DNA of 64,000 bases from Brassica napus (lineage: Eukaryota; Streptophyta; Magnoliopsida; Brassicales; Brassicaceae), in assembly GCF_020379485.1 (NCBI RefSeq), contig NW_026014831.1, forward strand, positions 1 to 64,000, read 5' to 3'. Shown here in pieces: positions 1 through 10,984 of the stretch. The notes under the pieces are model-generated. The model worked only from the letters and a program-made list of their open reading frames with translations. It was not told the DNA's origin and made no database searches. The stretch's first letter is position 1. Every line of letters starts with the position of its first letter. The position numbers and the translations under genes were made by a program.

Positions 1-66
1 TGCACAACCACCACAAACATCAACTCCTCATCACTTTGCTTCACTTCTTCTCTTCAAGTTAAACAC
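1..66 (-). repeat. Terminal fragment of an I-family LTR
   Basis: This stretch resembles the end of the I-family LTR seen at 14,150-14,219 and 17,260-17,325 (CACTTCTTCTCTTCAAGTTA followed by ACA). Here the LTR end is joined directly to a copia coding fragment. The same join occurs at 17,950-17,956, so it arose once and was copied. The left edge of the window cuts the feature. Confidence 0.6.
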
Positions 67-192
67 ATCTTACCATGTTACACAAGAAGTGAAGATCAGC
101 TAGCAGATGTGTTCACAAAGGCAGCAAGGCAGAAGACAATTGAGTCCATTCATAGCCGGCTAGGACTCATTGATCTCACGAGAAGGAGCTAA
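67..192 (+). pseudogene. Copia RNase H C-terminal fragment
   Basis: An open stretch encodes the last 41 residues of a Ty1/copia polyprotein, beginning [20 protein letters not shown] and ending LIDLTRRS at a TAA. It matches the C-termini of elements D (47,210-47,344) and E (33,148-33,270, minus strand). The segment after the catalytic RNase H core is all that remains, and it cannot be functional by itself. It is followed by the same 3' hairpin as in the full elements. A near-identical fragment lies at 17,956-18,081. Confidence 0.85.
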
Positions 193-215
193 GCCCCTTA
201 GCTATGAGGTCTTTA

Positions 216-276
216 CTCTTTTTCCTTATCAAAGTTTTGTCCCAATGGGTTTTCTTTGGTAAGGTTTTTAATGAGG
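216..276 (+). other. Post-stop hairpin of a copia element (copy 1)
   Basis: Stem CCTTATCAAAG (224-234) pairs with CTTTGGTAAGG (254-264) with one G-U wobble. The loop is TTTTGTCCCAATGGGTTTT and the tail TTTTTAATGAGG. It begins 24 nt after the pol stop codon. It belongs to a 13-member set spread over copia, gypsy and non-autonomous elements in this window. Confidence 0.8.
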
Positions 277-286
277 AAGATCTCAT

Positions 287-447
287 GGCTCCTTGCTTGT
301 GATTGGCTCTCCTTAGGCTCCTCCTAATCTTCCCATGCATCTGTCCAGGTTCATGGTCGTGGCTCCCTTCTCTTTTACAGCAAGAGACAGCCTGTCCAAG
401 ACCAGAACTAGCCAATCACACACAAGGAAGCTCCCATTGGTTGTTTG
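287..447 (-). repeat. Left part of a truncated I-family LTR, split by element A
   Basis: Bases 291-447 match 16,742-16,897 within the complete I LTR, and the match resumes after element A at 13,787. The upstream join (at 286-290) shares TGGCT with the complete LTR at 16,737-16,741, as expected for a microhomology-mediated deletion that removed the LTR start and the copia 3' end. Confidence 0.7.
443..447. repeat. Target-site duplication GTTTG of element A (left)
   Basis: GTTTG directly precedes the LTR and recurs directly after it at 13,787-13,791. The uninterrupted paralogous site at 16,893-16,897 has one GTTTG. Confidence 0.95.
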
Positions 448-1294
448 TAATGAGATCCTAGGACCCTTCTCTGGATGGTTTGGATAGATCCTTGCATAAA
501 CGAATCAAAGACTCAAGTTTATCAAGGTTGTGGATCGAATGGTGACACAAGAGGCTGCGGAAAGGCTCCTTGATACTCCTAGACTTAGATCGGATATGAC
601 ACACCTCTCTAAAGCCCTTGGGCGTTGGATATTACACACCAACAGACTGGATACTACACACCAGACACTCTCTTAACTCGTGAAAGCAAGGGAGAAGAAA
701 ACACAAGGTTTAAGTGAAAGAAAACTTGATAGATGCTAGGGTTGCCGAGTTACACATATATATAGTGAAAGGCTTGGAACAGGCTCCAAGCATTTCGAAA
801 TCAAAGGAACAGGCTCCTCCAATTAATGTAAATAAAGACATAACTTAGATAGAGTTTTCGAAAATGAAAGACATAAATACTTAGAAATAAAGATAGCATA
901 AGGTTCTTCATGTGGTTTGGTCCGAGAGTATCAACTAGGTGATAAGATAGCAAGACTATGGCCTCGTTAAAAAACCTATCATTGCAAAACCCAATGGGAC
1001 AAAAACAATGATAGGAAAAGAGCACACATAGCTTGCTAGCCTAGATGATACTCAACTTGATGGTAAGATGGCTTGAATGGTGATAAGCGTATCTTGAAGT
1101 ATCAAGCTTCCTCCAAGACATTCTTCTTGCTCCAAGGACTTCCTGATTAGTCCTCCAATAGCTTCTTTGAGTTTCCTAGCTCTGGCTCGAGTCATGGGAC
1201 CTTTAGGAAAGGTTAAGACCTCATCTTCTTAGCTGGTTCATCTCTAAACTCGCCATCTCTATCTCCATCAGCTGGCTGGTCCATGATCATATCA
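448..1294 (-). repeat. 3' LTR of element A
   Basis: 847 bp. In the sense direction it starts TGATATGATC and ends CTCATTA, so the termini are TG...TA. The purine tract lies just outside (1,295-1,307, read on the minus strand). A TATA-like stretch is at 755-764. Compared with the 5' LTR it lacks one T near 1,232, which shifts the frame of the LTR-encoded protein tail. Confidence 0.93.
962..1021 (-). other. Post-stop hairpin in the element A 3' LTR
   Basis: CCTATCATTG (975-984) and CAATGATAGG (1,006-1,015) are perfectly complementary over 10 bp. The loop contains CCCATTGGG in the sense direction, and the conserved poly-T and AACGAGG tail follows. The stem sequence differs from B and C while pairing is kept. 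Confidence 0.8.
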
Positions 1295-4281
1295 TCCCCT
1301 CCTTCTTGAAAAGGATTTGACCTCAAATTAGGTTCATCTGCAATAAAAGGGATCAAGTCAGTAACATTGAAGCTATTACTCACATCATACTTACCTTGGA
1401 GATCAATCTTGTAGGCATTGTTGCTGATCTTCTTTGTGATCTCAAAAGGTCCATCAATTCTTGGCATAAGCTTTGACTTCCTCTCATTAGGAAACCTCTC
1501 TTTTCTCAAATGAACCCAAACTTTATCACCCTCCTTAAAGACCATCTCACGCCTTCCTTTGTTGGCATGCTTGACATACTGCTTAGTTTTCTCTTCAATG
1601 TTGAGCCTAGCTTGCTCGTGAAGTTGTTTCACCATCTCTGCCTTCTTTTTGCCATCCAAACTAACCCTTTCACACTCAGGTAAAGGGATTAAATCCAAAG
1701 GAGAGGTGGGATTGAACCCATAAACAATTTCAAAAGGTGAAAACTTAGAAGCAGAATGCACAGCATGATTATATGCAAACTCACAATGTGGCAGATAGTC
1801 TTCCCAAGATTTCAGATTCTTTTTAATGAATGCACGCAAGAGTGTTCCTAAAGTTCTATTAACTACTTCAGTCTGTCCATCAGTTTGCGGATGACAAGTA
1901 GTGGAAAACAACAACTTAGTGCCTAGCTTAGACCAAAGAGTTTTCCAAAAATAACTAAGAAACTTAGTATCTCTATCAGAAACTATGGTCCTAGGCATGC
2001 CATGTAAACGCACAATCTCCTTAAAGAATAGATTAGCTACATGTAATGCATCATCAGTTTTGTGACATGCTATAAAATGTGCCATTTTTGAGAACCTGTC
2101 AACAACAACAAAGATGGAATCCTTCCCAGTTCTAGTTCTAGGCAATCCAACAATGAAATCCATAGATATGTCATTCCAAGGATGATAAGGAATAGGGAGA
2201 GGAGTATACAAACCGTGAGACTGAACTTTAGACTTAGCTTGCTTGCAAGTTGCACATCTCTCACATAGTTTCTCCACATCACTTTTCATCCGAGGCCAAA
2301 AGAAATGATCCTGCAAGGTTTTAAGAGTCTTTGCAATACCAAAGTGACCCATGAGACTTCCCCCATGTGATTCCCTAACAAACAAATCTCTCAAAGAGCA
2401 ATTAGGCACACACAGTCTATTATCATAAAAGAGGAATCCATCATGTCTAAAATAATGTCCAGCAGCAAATTTCTCACAAGAGTTATAAGCTTCTTTAAAA
2501 TCTGGATCAGATTCATACATATCTTTAATTTGCTCAAAACCTAACAGCTTAGCATCAAGAGTGTTTAAGAGAACATACCTTCGGGATAGTGCATCAGCAA
2601 CTATGTTTTCTTTACCTTGTTTGTACTTGATGACATAAGGAAAAGTTTCTATGAATTCAACCCATCTTGCGTGTCTCTTGCTGAGCTTGTTCTGTCCTTT
2701 CAAGTACTTGAGAGACTCATGATCAGTGTGTATCACAAACTCCTTGGGCCACAAGTAATGCTGCCAAGTCTGCAAAGCTCTCACCAAGGCATACAACTCC
2801 TTATCATAAGTTGCATAGTTGAGAGTGGCGCCTCCAAGCTTCTCACTGAAATAAGCTATGGGTCTCTTTTCCTGCATCAAAACTGCACCAATACCAATTC
2901 CTGAGGCATCACATTCTATCTCAAAAGTTTTATTAAAGTCAGGAAGAATAAGAAGAGGGGCGTGAGTAAGCTTCTCTTTAAGGCATTGGAAGGCAGTCTC
3001 TTGTGCTTCTCCCCACTTGAATCCTACTTCTTTCTTTATCACTTCAGTCAAGGGAGCTGCTATAGTGCTAAAGTCTTTAACAAACCGCCTGTAGAACCCA
3101 GCAAGGCCGTGGAAGCTCCTCACTTCACTTATAGTCTTTGGAATTGGCCATTCTTGAATTGCTCTTACCTTCTCCTGATCTACCTTTACTCCATCTGCAC
3201 TCACAACAAAGCCTAAAAAGACCAAGTTATCTGTACAGAAAGTACATTTCTTAAGATTAGCAAATAGCTTTTCTTTCCTCAAGACATCAAGAACAGTCCT
3301 AAGATGTTTTATATGCTCTTCTAAACTCTTAGAGTAGACAAGGATATCATCAAAGTATACTACCACAAACAAGCCTATGAAGGATCTAAGCACATGGTTC
3401 ATCAATCTCATAAAAGTACTAGGAGCATTGGTTAATCCAAAAGGCATGACTAACCACTCATACAACCCATGCTTAGTCTTAAAGGCTGTTTTCCACTCAT
3501 CTCCCTCTTTCATTCTAATTTGATGATATCCACTCTTCAAATCTATCTTAGAAAAGACACTAGAACCATGCAATTCATCAAGCATATCATCTAATCTAGG
3601 AATAGGGTGGCGATACTTCACTGTTATGTTGTTGATTGCTCTACAATCAACACACATGCGCCAGCTCCCATCTTTCTTAGGCACAAGGAGCACAGGCACA
3701 GCACAGGGGCTCATACTCTCACGGATGTGGCCTTTCTCCATCAGTTCCTCAACCTGTCTTTGTAGCTCCTTAGTTTCCACAGGATTAGTTCTATATGCTG
3801 GTCTGTTGGGAAGAGTAGCTCCTGGTACAAAATCAATCTGATGCTCAATCCCTCGAATAGGTGGCAAACCTATGGGATTATCTTCTGGAAATACATCCTG
3901 GTATTCCTGTAAAAGAGCTGACATCTCACTCGGATACACCGGTATACAATCAGTTAGAGACAAAAGAGATTCTTTAAAAATAAATAAGAGAACTGATTGA
4001 TGAGAATAAAGAGATCTTTTGATTTCACTAGCTTTAGCATAGAAGTTGTGTTGCTTATCTGGTTTGAGATCAATCTCTTTCTTTTTCTGAAGCTGAAGCT
4101 GATCTTCATGCACTTCTTTAGGAGTTAGAGGTACCAAGACAGTTCGCTTGCCGTTGAACTCAAAAGAATGTTTGTTGGTGAAGCCATCATGGATGACACG
4201 CCTATCAAACTGCCAAGGCCTTCCCAGTAGTATGTGGCTGGCTTCCATGGGTATCACATCACAGAGAATGTCATCTTCATA
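1213..4281 (-). pseudogene. Element A pol, 3' part (protease end, RT, RNase H, integrase)
   Basis: This is the downstream part of the element A polyprotein. It resumes in the protease-RT linker at [15 protein letters not shown] right at the B insertion site. In order it carries LLGRPWQ, the RT motifs ([26 protein letters not shown]), RNase H ([11 protein letters not shown]), the integrase zinc finger (H...H...CERCATC), the integrase core ([32 protein letters not shown]) and the CR-like tail before GGDDMIMDQ, which enters the LTR. The frame ends early at 1,213 because the 3' LTR lost one T: the 5' LTR copy encodes about 60 more residues, including GPMTRARARKLKEA. The domains are otherwise uninterrupted, but B separates them from gag. 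Confidence 0.92.
4277..4281. repeat. Target-site duplication TCATA of element B (left)
   Basis: TCATA precedes the 5' LTR and is repeated right after the 3' LTR at 10,980-10,984. Removing B and one TCATA rejoins the protease coding sequence of A. Confidence 0.95.
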
Positions 4282-4553
4282 TGATATGATCATGGACCAG
4301 CTAGTTGATAAAGATGGAGAAGGAGAGACTGAAGATACACTAGCTGAAGAAGAAGATGTCCTAGCCATTCCCACAGGTCCCATAACTCGTGCAATGACAA
4401 GAAGACTCAAGGAAGCTGTTGGAAACATACTGAAGATCTCTAAGGAGCAAGAAGACTGTCTTGGTAGAAGCTTGAGCCACCAAGACACACTCATCACCAT
4501 TCAGGTGATCTTATCATCAAGCTGATCATCATCTAGGCAAGTGGCTTGGTATA

Positions 4554-4613
4554 CTCTTTTTCCCTTGATTAGTTTTGTCCCAATGGGTTTTCTAATCAAG
4601 GTTTTTAATGAGG
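4554..4613 (+). other. Hairpin in the element B 5' LTR
   Basis: CCTTGATTAG (4,563-4,572) and CTAATCAAGG (4,592-4,601) pair perfectly over 10 bp around a TTTTGTCCCAATGGGTTTT loop, followed by TTTTTAATGAGG. This copy is identical to the one in the 3' LTR. Confidence 0.85.
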
Positions 4614-4808
4614 TATCAAGTTCACTTACACATTCCTAGTTGATGTATCTTGGATGCAACTCGGCCTAAGGCACCTTGGACCGACTTCATCAACTATCTT
4701 ATATTATGTTTTACTCTAAGTGTTATGTTATTACTTTGAAACCGTGTGGAGCCTTCTCCTTTATGTTTTCTTATGTTTTCGAGACCTTGTGCATGTACAA
4801 GGATCTCT

Positions 4809-4817
4809 CTATTTAAG
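4809..4817 (+). promoter_or_regulatory. Putative TATA box, element B LTR
   Basis: CTATTTAAG lies about 310 bp before the end of the LTR, in the position expected for the U3 promoter. The corresponding sites are CTATATAAG at 37,574 in C and a TATATATA stretch at 13,245 in A. Start-site position is inferred. Confidence 0.5.
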
Positions 4818-5126
4818 TGTATCACAAACCCTCATTCTAATCTAAGTTATCTTTTGTTTAAAACCTTTTTGGTGTCTTCTCTCTTGCTTTGCGAGTTGTT
4901 GAAGTGTCTGGTGTGTAATATCCAGTCTACTGGTGTGTAATATCCAGTGTTAAGGGCCTTAGTTTGGTGTGTCATATCCGATCTATAGCCTAGGAGTATC
5001 AAGGAGCCTTTCCGCAGCCTCTTGTGTCACCAATCAATCCACAAACCTTGATAAACTTGAGTCCTTGACTCGTTTATGCAAGGATCTATCCCGATCCATC
5101 CAGAGACGCATCCTAGGAGTTCATCA

Positions 5127-5675
5127 AGTGGTATCAGAGCACTCTGGAAGGGGAGTTTCGATTTCTCTTTTGTTTGTTCATAAGATCTACTCTTTATCGT
5201 TTTATATCTTTGATCATTTGGGATTTGCGTGTTGTTTCTCACTCGATCTGATTAGTATCATTGATAGGATTGATAGATCTATTGTTTCATGGTTCAATAT
5301 TGATAGATCTGAGGATTCTGATCAAGTTTTGAATAAAACTTTTCACATTCTTGTCGATTACGTTACTAGGTTGCTTGATCCGAAAGTTCCTTGTGTTCGT
5401 GTGATTCGATCTGTTACTAGAACCGTAGATCAAGTTTTGTTTAATCTCAAATCATCACCTGTTGAATCTCGAATCCTTTTCTGATAAATCTGAGTTGATT
5501 GTGTCAATAAAATCGATTTGAATTCCTTACTTGTTGATCACGGTATTGATTTGCCGCGTCGCTTGAGATTTGTTTGATTGTTTCCGATTGTTTCTTTCAT
5601 TGAATCTCGAATCATAAATCAAATTGCCCGTGGAACTACTTACTTGTTTCAGTCTTTTGTGTGTAACAGAAAACA
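5127..5675 (+). other. Element B primer-binding site and leader
   Basis: TGGTATCAGAGC (5,129-5,140) matches the 3' end of plant initiator tRNA-Met and begins two bases after the LTR. About 530 bp of AT-rich leader with no recognisable ORF follow, up to the gag ATG. The strand is rich in repeats of GATAGATCT-like words. Confidence 0.85.
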
Positions 5676-6758
5676 ATGGGAACTGAAGAAGATGATGCAA
5701 CGTATATGAGAAGAAACAAACTCCTACAAGAAGCTATCACCAAACAAGTAATGGAAGACTTGGTAAAGTTGCTGGATGAGAGATACGATCAGAGAGCCCC
5801 TGGTAGACAAGACCAAACGACTGATCATCAGCAAGCACCTAGGAGGAATGGACGTGAACGACAAGAGCATGCTGGTTCACAAGAAACTGATAACTTTTAT
5901 GAAAGAGATAGGGCACGGCACAGCTCGGCTTCTAGACATAGCTCTTCCTCTAGACACAGCAGTAGAAGATCTAGACGTGACCATGAAGGGCGTAGGTATC
6001 AAAGAGATGAGCTTGCTGGAGTTAAGATCAAGATACCTCCTTTCCATGGCAAAGCCGATCCTGATGCTTATCTAGAATGGGAGAAGAAGATTGATCTAGT
6101 CTTCAATTGTCGGCGTTATTCAGAAGCTAAGAAGATTCAAATTGCTGTTACTGAGTTCTATGATTATGCTTTGAGTTGGTGGGATCAACTAGTCACCAAT
6201 AGAAGGCGCAATGGGGAATTTCCTGTTGAGACTTGGGCAGAAATGAAGGCTCTCATGCGCAAGAGATTTGTGCCTAGCCATTACCACCGGGATCTCCATC
6301 AGAAGCTAAGAAAACTCACGCAAGGCTCACGGACAGTCGAAGAATACTATCAGGAGATGGAGTTGTTGATGTTAAGAGCTTGCATATCTGAGGATAGAGA
6401 AGCTACTATGGCACGGTTTCTTGGAGGACTCAACCGTGAGATACAAGACAGTGTGGAGATGCAACACTACTTGGAGATGGAGGAGATGCTACACAAAGCC
6501 ATTCTAGTGGAACAACAAGTAAAGAGAAAAGGTCACTCCCGAGGCAACTATGGAACTAGATATCAAGGTGCTAAGAAGATAAGCCAAGTCACCAGAAAGA
6601 GAGCAAGTCATATCAAAAGGATGAGGAAAAACCTACTAGTTCCCTCAGCAAGGATAAAGGGAAAGCTGAAGCCTCTACTACAAGATCAAGAGATGTTAAG
6701 TGTTTTAAGTGCCAAGGAAGAGGACACTACGCTAATGAATGCACCAACAAACGTGTGA
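5676..6758 (+). pseudogene. Element B gag, frameshifted
   Basis: The ATG at 5,676 (AACAATGGG context) opens a Gag with a coiled-coil-like N-terminus, an R/S-rich stretch (RHSSASRHSSSSRHSSRR), then the retrotransposon Gag core with [23 protein letters not shown] and [21 protein letters not shown] one-base deletion at about 6,571-6,580 (GCTAAGAAGATAAG, where relatives fit an extra G) throws it out of frame, and the last 60 or so residues are aberrant. The CCHC zinc knuckle (6,701-6,742) is therefore read only in the pol frame. Gag would lack its nucleic-acid-binding knuckle. Compare the continuous frame in element C. Confidence 0.88.
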
Positions 6759-9700
6759 TGATCCTTCATGACAATGGAGAATATGAATCTACTGATGAGG
6801 AGACAGAGGCCGAAGAAGATCACAGTTCAGAAGAGGAGTATGTTGCCAACCCGGTCGCTGGAAGGTTGCTAGTTGCTAGAAGAACCTTGAGTCTTCAAAG
6901 CAAGACCGAAGAGATGGAGCAAAGAGAGAATCTCTTCTATACTAGATGTCTAGTACAAGGAAAGGTCTGTAGTCTTATTGTGGATGGAGGCAGTTGTGTC
7001 AACGTTGCGAGTGAGACTATGGTTAAAAAGTTGGGTTTGAGGGTCCAGAAGCATCCTAAACCATATAGGCTCCAATGGCTCAATGAAGAGGGCGAGATGA
7101 GAGTCTCTACTCAGGTTGTGGTTCCCTTATCCATTGGTAAATATGAAGATGAGATTCTTTGTGATGTACTGCCTATGGAAGCTGGACACATTCTCCTTGG
7201 AAGGCCGTGGCAATCAGATAGACGTGTGATACATGATGGGTATGCCAACAAGCACACCTTTGAGTTTAAAGGGAGAAAGACAGTTCTTGTGCCTATGACT
7301 CCTAAGGAAGTTCAGGTTGATCAGCTCCAACTACAAAAGAAGAAAGAGATTGATCTACCCGCTGAATCAACAAAGCAACTAAACTTCTATGCCAAGTCTG
7401 GTGATGTTAAAAGATCTCTCTGCTCTAACCTTCCTATTCTTTTGTTTATCTATAAGGAATCACTCTTGACTACTACTGATATTGCACCGGAGTATCCGAG
7501 TGAACTTGTGTCTCTTTTGCAGGAATATCAAGATGTTTTTCCAGAAGATAGTCCCAAAGGACTACCACCAGTGCGAGGGATTGAACACCAAATTGACTTT
7601 GTGCCTGGTTCTACACTTCCCAACAGGCCAGCATACAGAACCAATCCGGTTGAGACCAAAGAACTACAAAGACAAGTAGAGGAACTGATGGAGAAAGGGC
7701 ATATCCGAGAGAGCATGAGCCCTTGTGCTGTTCCAGTACTGCTTGTGCCCAAGAAAGATGGAAGCTGGCGCATGTGTGTTGATTGTAGAGCAATCAACAA
7801 TATAACAGTGAAGTATCGCCATCCTATTCCTAGATTAGATGATATGCTTGATGAATTACATGGTTCATGCATCTTTTCTAAGATAGATCTAAAGAGTGGA
7901 TATCATCAGATTAGGATGAAAGAAGGAGATGAGTGGAAAACTGCCTTTAAGACTAAGCATGGGTTATATGAGTGGTTAGTTATGCCCTTTGGATTGACTA
8001 ATGCACCTAGTACTTTCATGAGATTGATGAACCATGTGCTTAGGTCCTTTATAGGTTTGTTTGTGGTAGTTTACTTTGATGATATCCTAATCTACAGTCA
8101 GAGTCTAGAAGAGCATATAGACCATCTTAAGACTGTTCTTGATGTGTTGAGGAAAGAAAAACTTTATGCTAATCTTAAGAAATGTACATTCTGCACAGAT
8201 AACTTGGTCTTTTTAGGTTTTATTGTGGGTGCAGATGGGGTTAAAGTTGATCCGGAGAAAGTAAGGGCTATACAAGAATGGCCAATTCCTAAAACCGTGA
8301 GTGAAGTAAGAAGCTTCCATGGACTTGCTGGCTTCTATAGGCGCTTTGTGAAAGACTTCAGCACCATTGCATCTCCCTTGACCGAAGTAATCAAGAAAGA
8401 AGTTGGATTCAAGTGGGGAGAAGCACAAGAACTTGCTTTCCAATGCCTTAAAGAGAAGCTTACTCATGCCCCTCTTCTTATACTTCCTGACTTTCATAAA
8501 ACTTTTGAAATAGAATGTGATGCCTCAGGAATTGGTATTGGTGCTGTATTGATGCAGGAGAAGAGACCCATTGCATACTTCAGTGAGAAGCTTGGAGGAG
8601 CTACCCTCAACTATGCAACTTATGATAAAGAGCTGTATGCCTTGGTGAGAGCCTTGCAGACTTGGCAGCACTATCTCTGGCCTAAAGAATTCGTCATACA
8701 CACAGATCATGAGTCTCTCAAATACCTCAAAGGACAGAACAAGCTCAGCAAGAGACACGCAAGGTGGGTTGAGTTCATTGAGACATTTCCTTATGTCATC
8801 AAGTATAAACAAGGTAAGGAAAACATAGTTGCTGATGCACTATCCAGAAGGTATGTTCTCTTGAACACTCTTGATGCTAAGCTATTAGGATTTGAGCAGA
8901 TTAAAGGAATGTATGAGAATGATCCTGATTTTAGAGAGGCTTACAACTCTTGTGAGAAATTGGCTGTAGGACACTACTTTAGACATGATGGTTTTCTTTT
9001 CTATGATAATCGATTGTGTGTGCCTAACTGTTCTTTGAGAGACTTGTTTGTTAGGGAATCTCATGGAGGAAGTCTCATGGGTCACTTTGGTGTTGCAAAG
9101 ACTCTTAAAACTTTGCAGGATCACTTCTTTTGGCCTCGGATGAAAAGAGATGTGGAGAAACTATGTGAGAGATGTGCAACTTGCAAGCAAGCTAAATCTA
9201 AGGTTCAGTCTCACGGTTTGTATACTCCTCTCCCTATACCTTATCATCCTTGGAATGACATATCTATGGATTTCATTGTTGGATTGCCTAGAACTAGGAC
9301 TGGAAAGGATTCTATCTTTGTAGTTGTGGATAGGTTCTCAAAGATGGCACATTTCATAGCTTGTCACAAAACTGATGATGCATTGCATATTGCTAACTTG
9401 TTCTTTAAAGAGATTGTGCGCATACATGGCATGCCTAAGACTATTGTTTCTGATAGAGATACTAAGTTTCTTAGTTATTTTTGGAAGACTCTTTGGTCTA
9501 AACTAGGTACTAAACTCTTGTTTTCTACTACTTGTCATCCACAAACTGATGGACAAACTGAAGTAGTTAATAGGACTCTTGGAACACTCTTGCGTACATT
9601 CATAAAGAAAAACTTGAAATCATGGGAAGACTATTTGCCTCATTGTGAATTTGCATACAATCATGCTGTGCATTCTACTTCTAAGTTTTCTCCTTTTGAA

Positions 9701-10378
9701 ATTGTTTATGGGTTCAATCCCAACTCTCCTTTGGATTTAATCCCTTTACCTGAGTGTGAAAGGGTCAGCTTTGATGGCAAAAAGAAGGCAGAGATGGTGA
9801 AGCAACTCCACGAGCAGGCTAGGCTCAACATTGAGGCGAAAACCAAACAGTATGTTAAGCATGCCAACAAAGGAAGGCGTGAGATGGTCTTTGAAGTGGG
9901 TGATCAGGTCTGGATTCACCTAAGGAAAGAGAGGTTTCCAAATGAAAGGAAGTCCAAGCTAATGCCGCGGATTGATGGACCTTTTGAGGTCATAAGGAAG
10001 ATCAGCGACAATGCCTACAAGCTGGATTTGCGAGGTAAGTATGATGTGAGTAATAGCTTCAATGTTACTGACTTGATTCCTTTTATTGCAGATGAGCCAG
10101 ATTTGAGGACAAATCCTTTTCAAGTGGGAGGGGATGATATGATCATGGACCAGCTAGTTGATAAAGATGGAGAAGGAGAGACTGAAGATACACTAGCTGA
10201 AGAAGAAGATGTCCTAGCCATTCCCACAGGTCCCATAACTCGTGCAATGACAAGAAGACTCAAGGAAGCTGTTGGAAACATACTGAAGATCTCTAAGGAG
10301 CAAGAAGACTGTCTTGGTAGAAGCTTGAGCCACCAAGACACACTCATCACCATTCAGGTGATCTTATCATCAAGCTGA
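6755..10378 (+). CDS. Element B protease-RT-RNase H-integrase polyprotein
   Basis: A long open frame whose true upstream part begins in gag; the frame is open from about 6,580 and includes the CCHC knuckle [14 protein letters not shown]. The first in-frame ATG is 6,755, but translation there is doubtful given the frameshift. Domains in order: aspartic protease with VDGGS (near 6,980), the GRPWQ linker, RT with [17 protein letters not shown] and YFDDILIYS, RNase H with [16 protein letters not shown], an HHCC integrase finger, an integrase core with D...D...E ([25 protein letters not shown]), the [18 protein letters not shown] segment and a CR-like motif ending FQVGGDD. The final 80 codons lie in the 3' LTR and include [14 protein letters not shown]. 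The enzymatic part looks intact. Confidence 0.93.
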   Translation: MMILHDNGEYESTDEETEAEEDHSSEEEYVANPVAGRLLVARRTLSLQSKTEEMEQRENLFYTRCLVQGKVCSLIVDGGSCVNVASETMVKKLGLRVQKHPKPYRLQWLNEEGEMRVSTQVVVPLSIGKYEDEILCDVLPMEAGHILLGRPWQSDRRVIHDGYANKHTFEFKGRKTVLVPMTPKEVQVDQLQLQKKKEIDLPAESTKQLNFYAKSGDVKRSLCSNLPILLFIYKESLLTTTDIAPEYPSELVSLLQEYQDVFPEDSPKGLPPVRGIEHQIDFVPGSTLPNRPAYRTNPVETKELQRQVEELMEKGHIRESMSPCAVPVLLVPKKDGSWRMCVDCRAINNITVKYRHPIPRLDDMLDELHGSCIFSKIDLKSGYHQIRMKEGDEWKTAFKTKHGLYEWLVMPFGLTNAPSTFMRLMNHVLRSFIGLFVVVYFDDILIYSQSLEEHIDHLKTVLDVLRKEKLYANLKKCTFCTDNLVFLGFIVGADGVKVDPEKVRAIQEWPIPKTVSEVRSFHGLAGFYRRFVKDFSTIASPLTEVIKKEVGFKWGEAQELAFQCLKEKLTHAPLLILPDFHKTFEIECDASGIGIGAVLMQEKRPIAYFSEKLGGATLNYATYDKELYALVRALQTWQHYLWPKEFVIHTDHESLKYLKGQNKLSKRHARWVEFIETFPYVIKYKQGKENIVADALSRRYVLLNTLDAKLLGFEQIKGMYENDPDFREAYNSCEKLAVGHYFRHDGFLFYDNRLCVPNCSLRDLFVRESHGGSLMGHFGVAKTLKTLQDHFFWPRMKRDVEKLCERCATCKQAKSKVQSHGLYTPLPIPYHPWNDISMDFIVGLPRTRTGKDSIFVVVDRFSKMAHFIACHKTDDALHIANLFFKEIVRIHGMPKTIVSDRDTKFLSYFWKTLWSKLGTKLLFSTTCHPQTDGQTEVVNRTLGTLLRTFIKKNLKSWEDYLPHCEFAYNHAVHSTSKFSPFEIVYGFNPNSPLDLIPLPECERVSFDGKKKAEMVKQLHEQARLNIEAKTKQYVKHANKGRREMVFEVGDQVWIHLRKERFPNERKSKLMPRIDGPFEVIRKISDNAYKLDLRGKYDVSNSFNVTDLIPFIADEPDLRTNPFQVGGDDMIMDQLVDKDGEGETEDTLAEEEDVLAIPTGPITRAMTRRLKEAVGNILKISKEQEDCLGRSLSHQDTLITIQVILSSS
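10122..10134 (+). other. Polypurine tract of element B
   Basis: AAGTGGGAGGGGA directly abuts the 3' LTR and is also read as codons of the polyprotein (the FQVGGDD region). It is the expected primer site for plus-strand DNA synthesis. Confidence 0.85.
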
Positions 10379-10979
10379 TCATCATCTAGGCAAGTGGCTT
10401 GGTATACTCTTTTTCCCTTGATTAGTTTTGTCCCAATGGGTTTTCTAATCAAGGTTTTTAATGAGGTATCAAGTTCACTTACACATTCCTAGTTGATGTA
10501 TCTTGGATGCAACTCGGCCTAAGGCACCTTGGACCGACTTCATCATCTATCTTATATTATGTTTTACTCTAAGTGTTATGTTATTACTTTGAAACCGTGT
10601 GGAGCCTTCTCCTTTATGTTTTCTTATGTTTTCGAGACCTTGTGCATGTACAAGGATCTCTCTATTTAAGTGTATCACAAACCCTCATTCTAATCTAAGT
10701 TATCTTTTGTTTAAAACCTTTTTGGTGTCTTCTCTCTTGCTTTGCGAGTTGTTGAAGTGTCTGGTGTGTAATATCCAGTCTACTGGTGTGTAATATCCAG
10801 TGTTAAGGGCCTTAGTTTGGTGTGTCATATCCGATCTATAGCCTAGGAGTATCAAGGAGCCTTTCCGCAGCCTCTTGTGTCACCAATAAATCCACAAACC
10901 TTGATAAACTTGAGTCCTTGACTCGTTTATGCAAGGATCTATCCCGATCCATCCAGAGACGCATCCTAGGAGTTCATCA
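10135..10979 (+). repeat. 3' LTR of element B
   Basis: 845 bp, TG...CA, the same length as the 5' LTR and almost identical. It encodes the last 80 residues of the polyprotein (stop at 10,376-10,378), then the hairpin at 10,407-10,466. Confidence 0.95.
10407..10466 (+). other. Post-stop hairpin, element B 3' LTR
   Basis: Stems at 10,416-10,425 and 10,445-10,454 pair perfectly. The motif starts 28 nt after the pol stop codon. Same sequence as at 4,554-4,613. Confidence 0.85.
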
Positions 10980-10984
10980 TCATA
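10980..10984. repeat. Target-site duplication TCATA of element B (right)
   Basis: Matches 4,277-4,281. Element A coding sequence resumes immediately (SIGRYDDE on the minus strand). Confidence 0.95.

Larger units (their letters stand above)
4282..5126 (+). repeat. 5' LTR of element B
   Basis: 845 bp, starting TGATATGATC and ending GTTCATCA (TG...CA). It contains the C-terminal codons of pol as a direct repeat of the 3' LTR, the hairpin at 4,554-4,613 and a TATA-like box near 4,810. Confidence 0.95.
4282..10979 (+). mobile_element. Element B: CRM-type Ty3/gypsy retrotransposon nested in A
   Basis: A 6,698-bp element on the plus strand with two 845-bp LTRs, a primer-binding site, a gag-pol region and a purine tract, flanked by TCATA. 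It lies in the opposite direction to its host A and interrupts A between gag and RT. By eye the LTRs differ at about two positions (for example near 4,692 and 5,035), so it is young. A one-base deletion in gag near 6,571-6,580 splits the polyprotein. All other domains are intact. Confidence 0.95.

Noticed and set aside
4148..4525. Plus-strand frame crossing the A/B boundary
   Set aside because: It is antisense element A sequence followed by the LTR-encoded tail of B; a junction artefact.
5129..5140. tRNA gene suggested by the match to initiator tRNA-Met
   Set aside because: Only the 12-13 base primer-binding complement is present in each element, not a tRNA.
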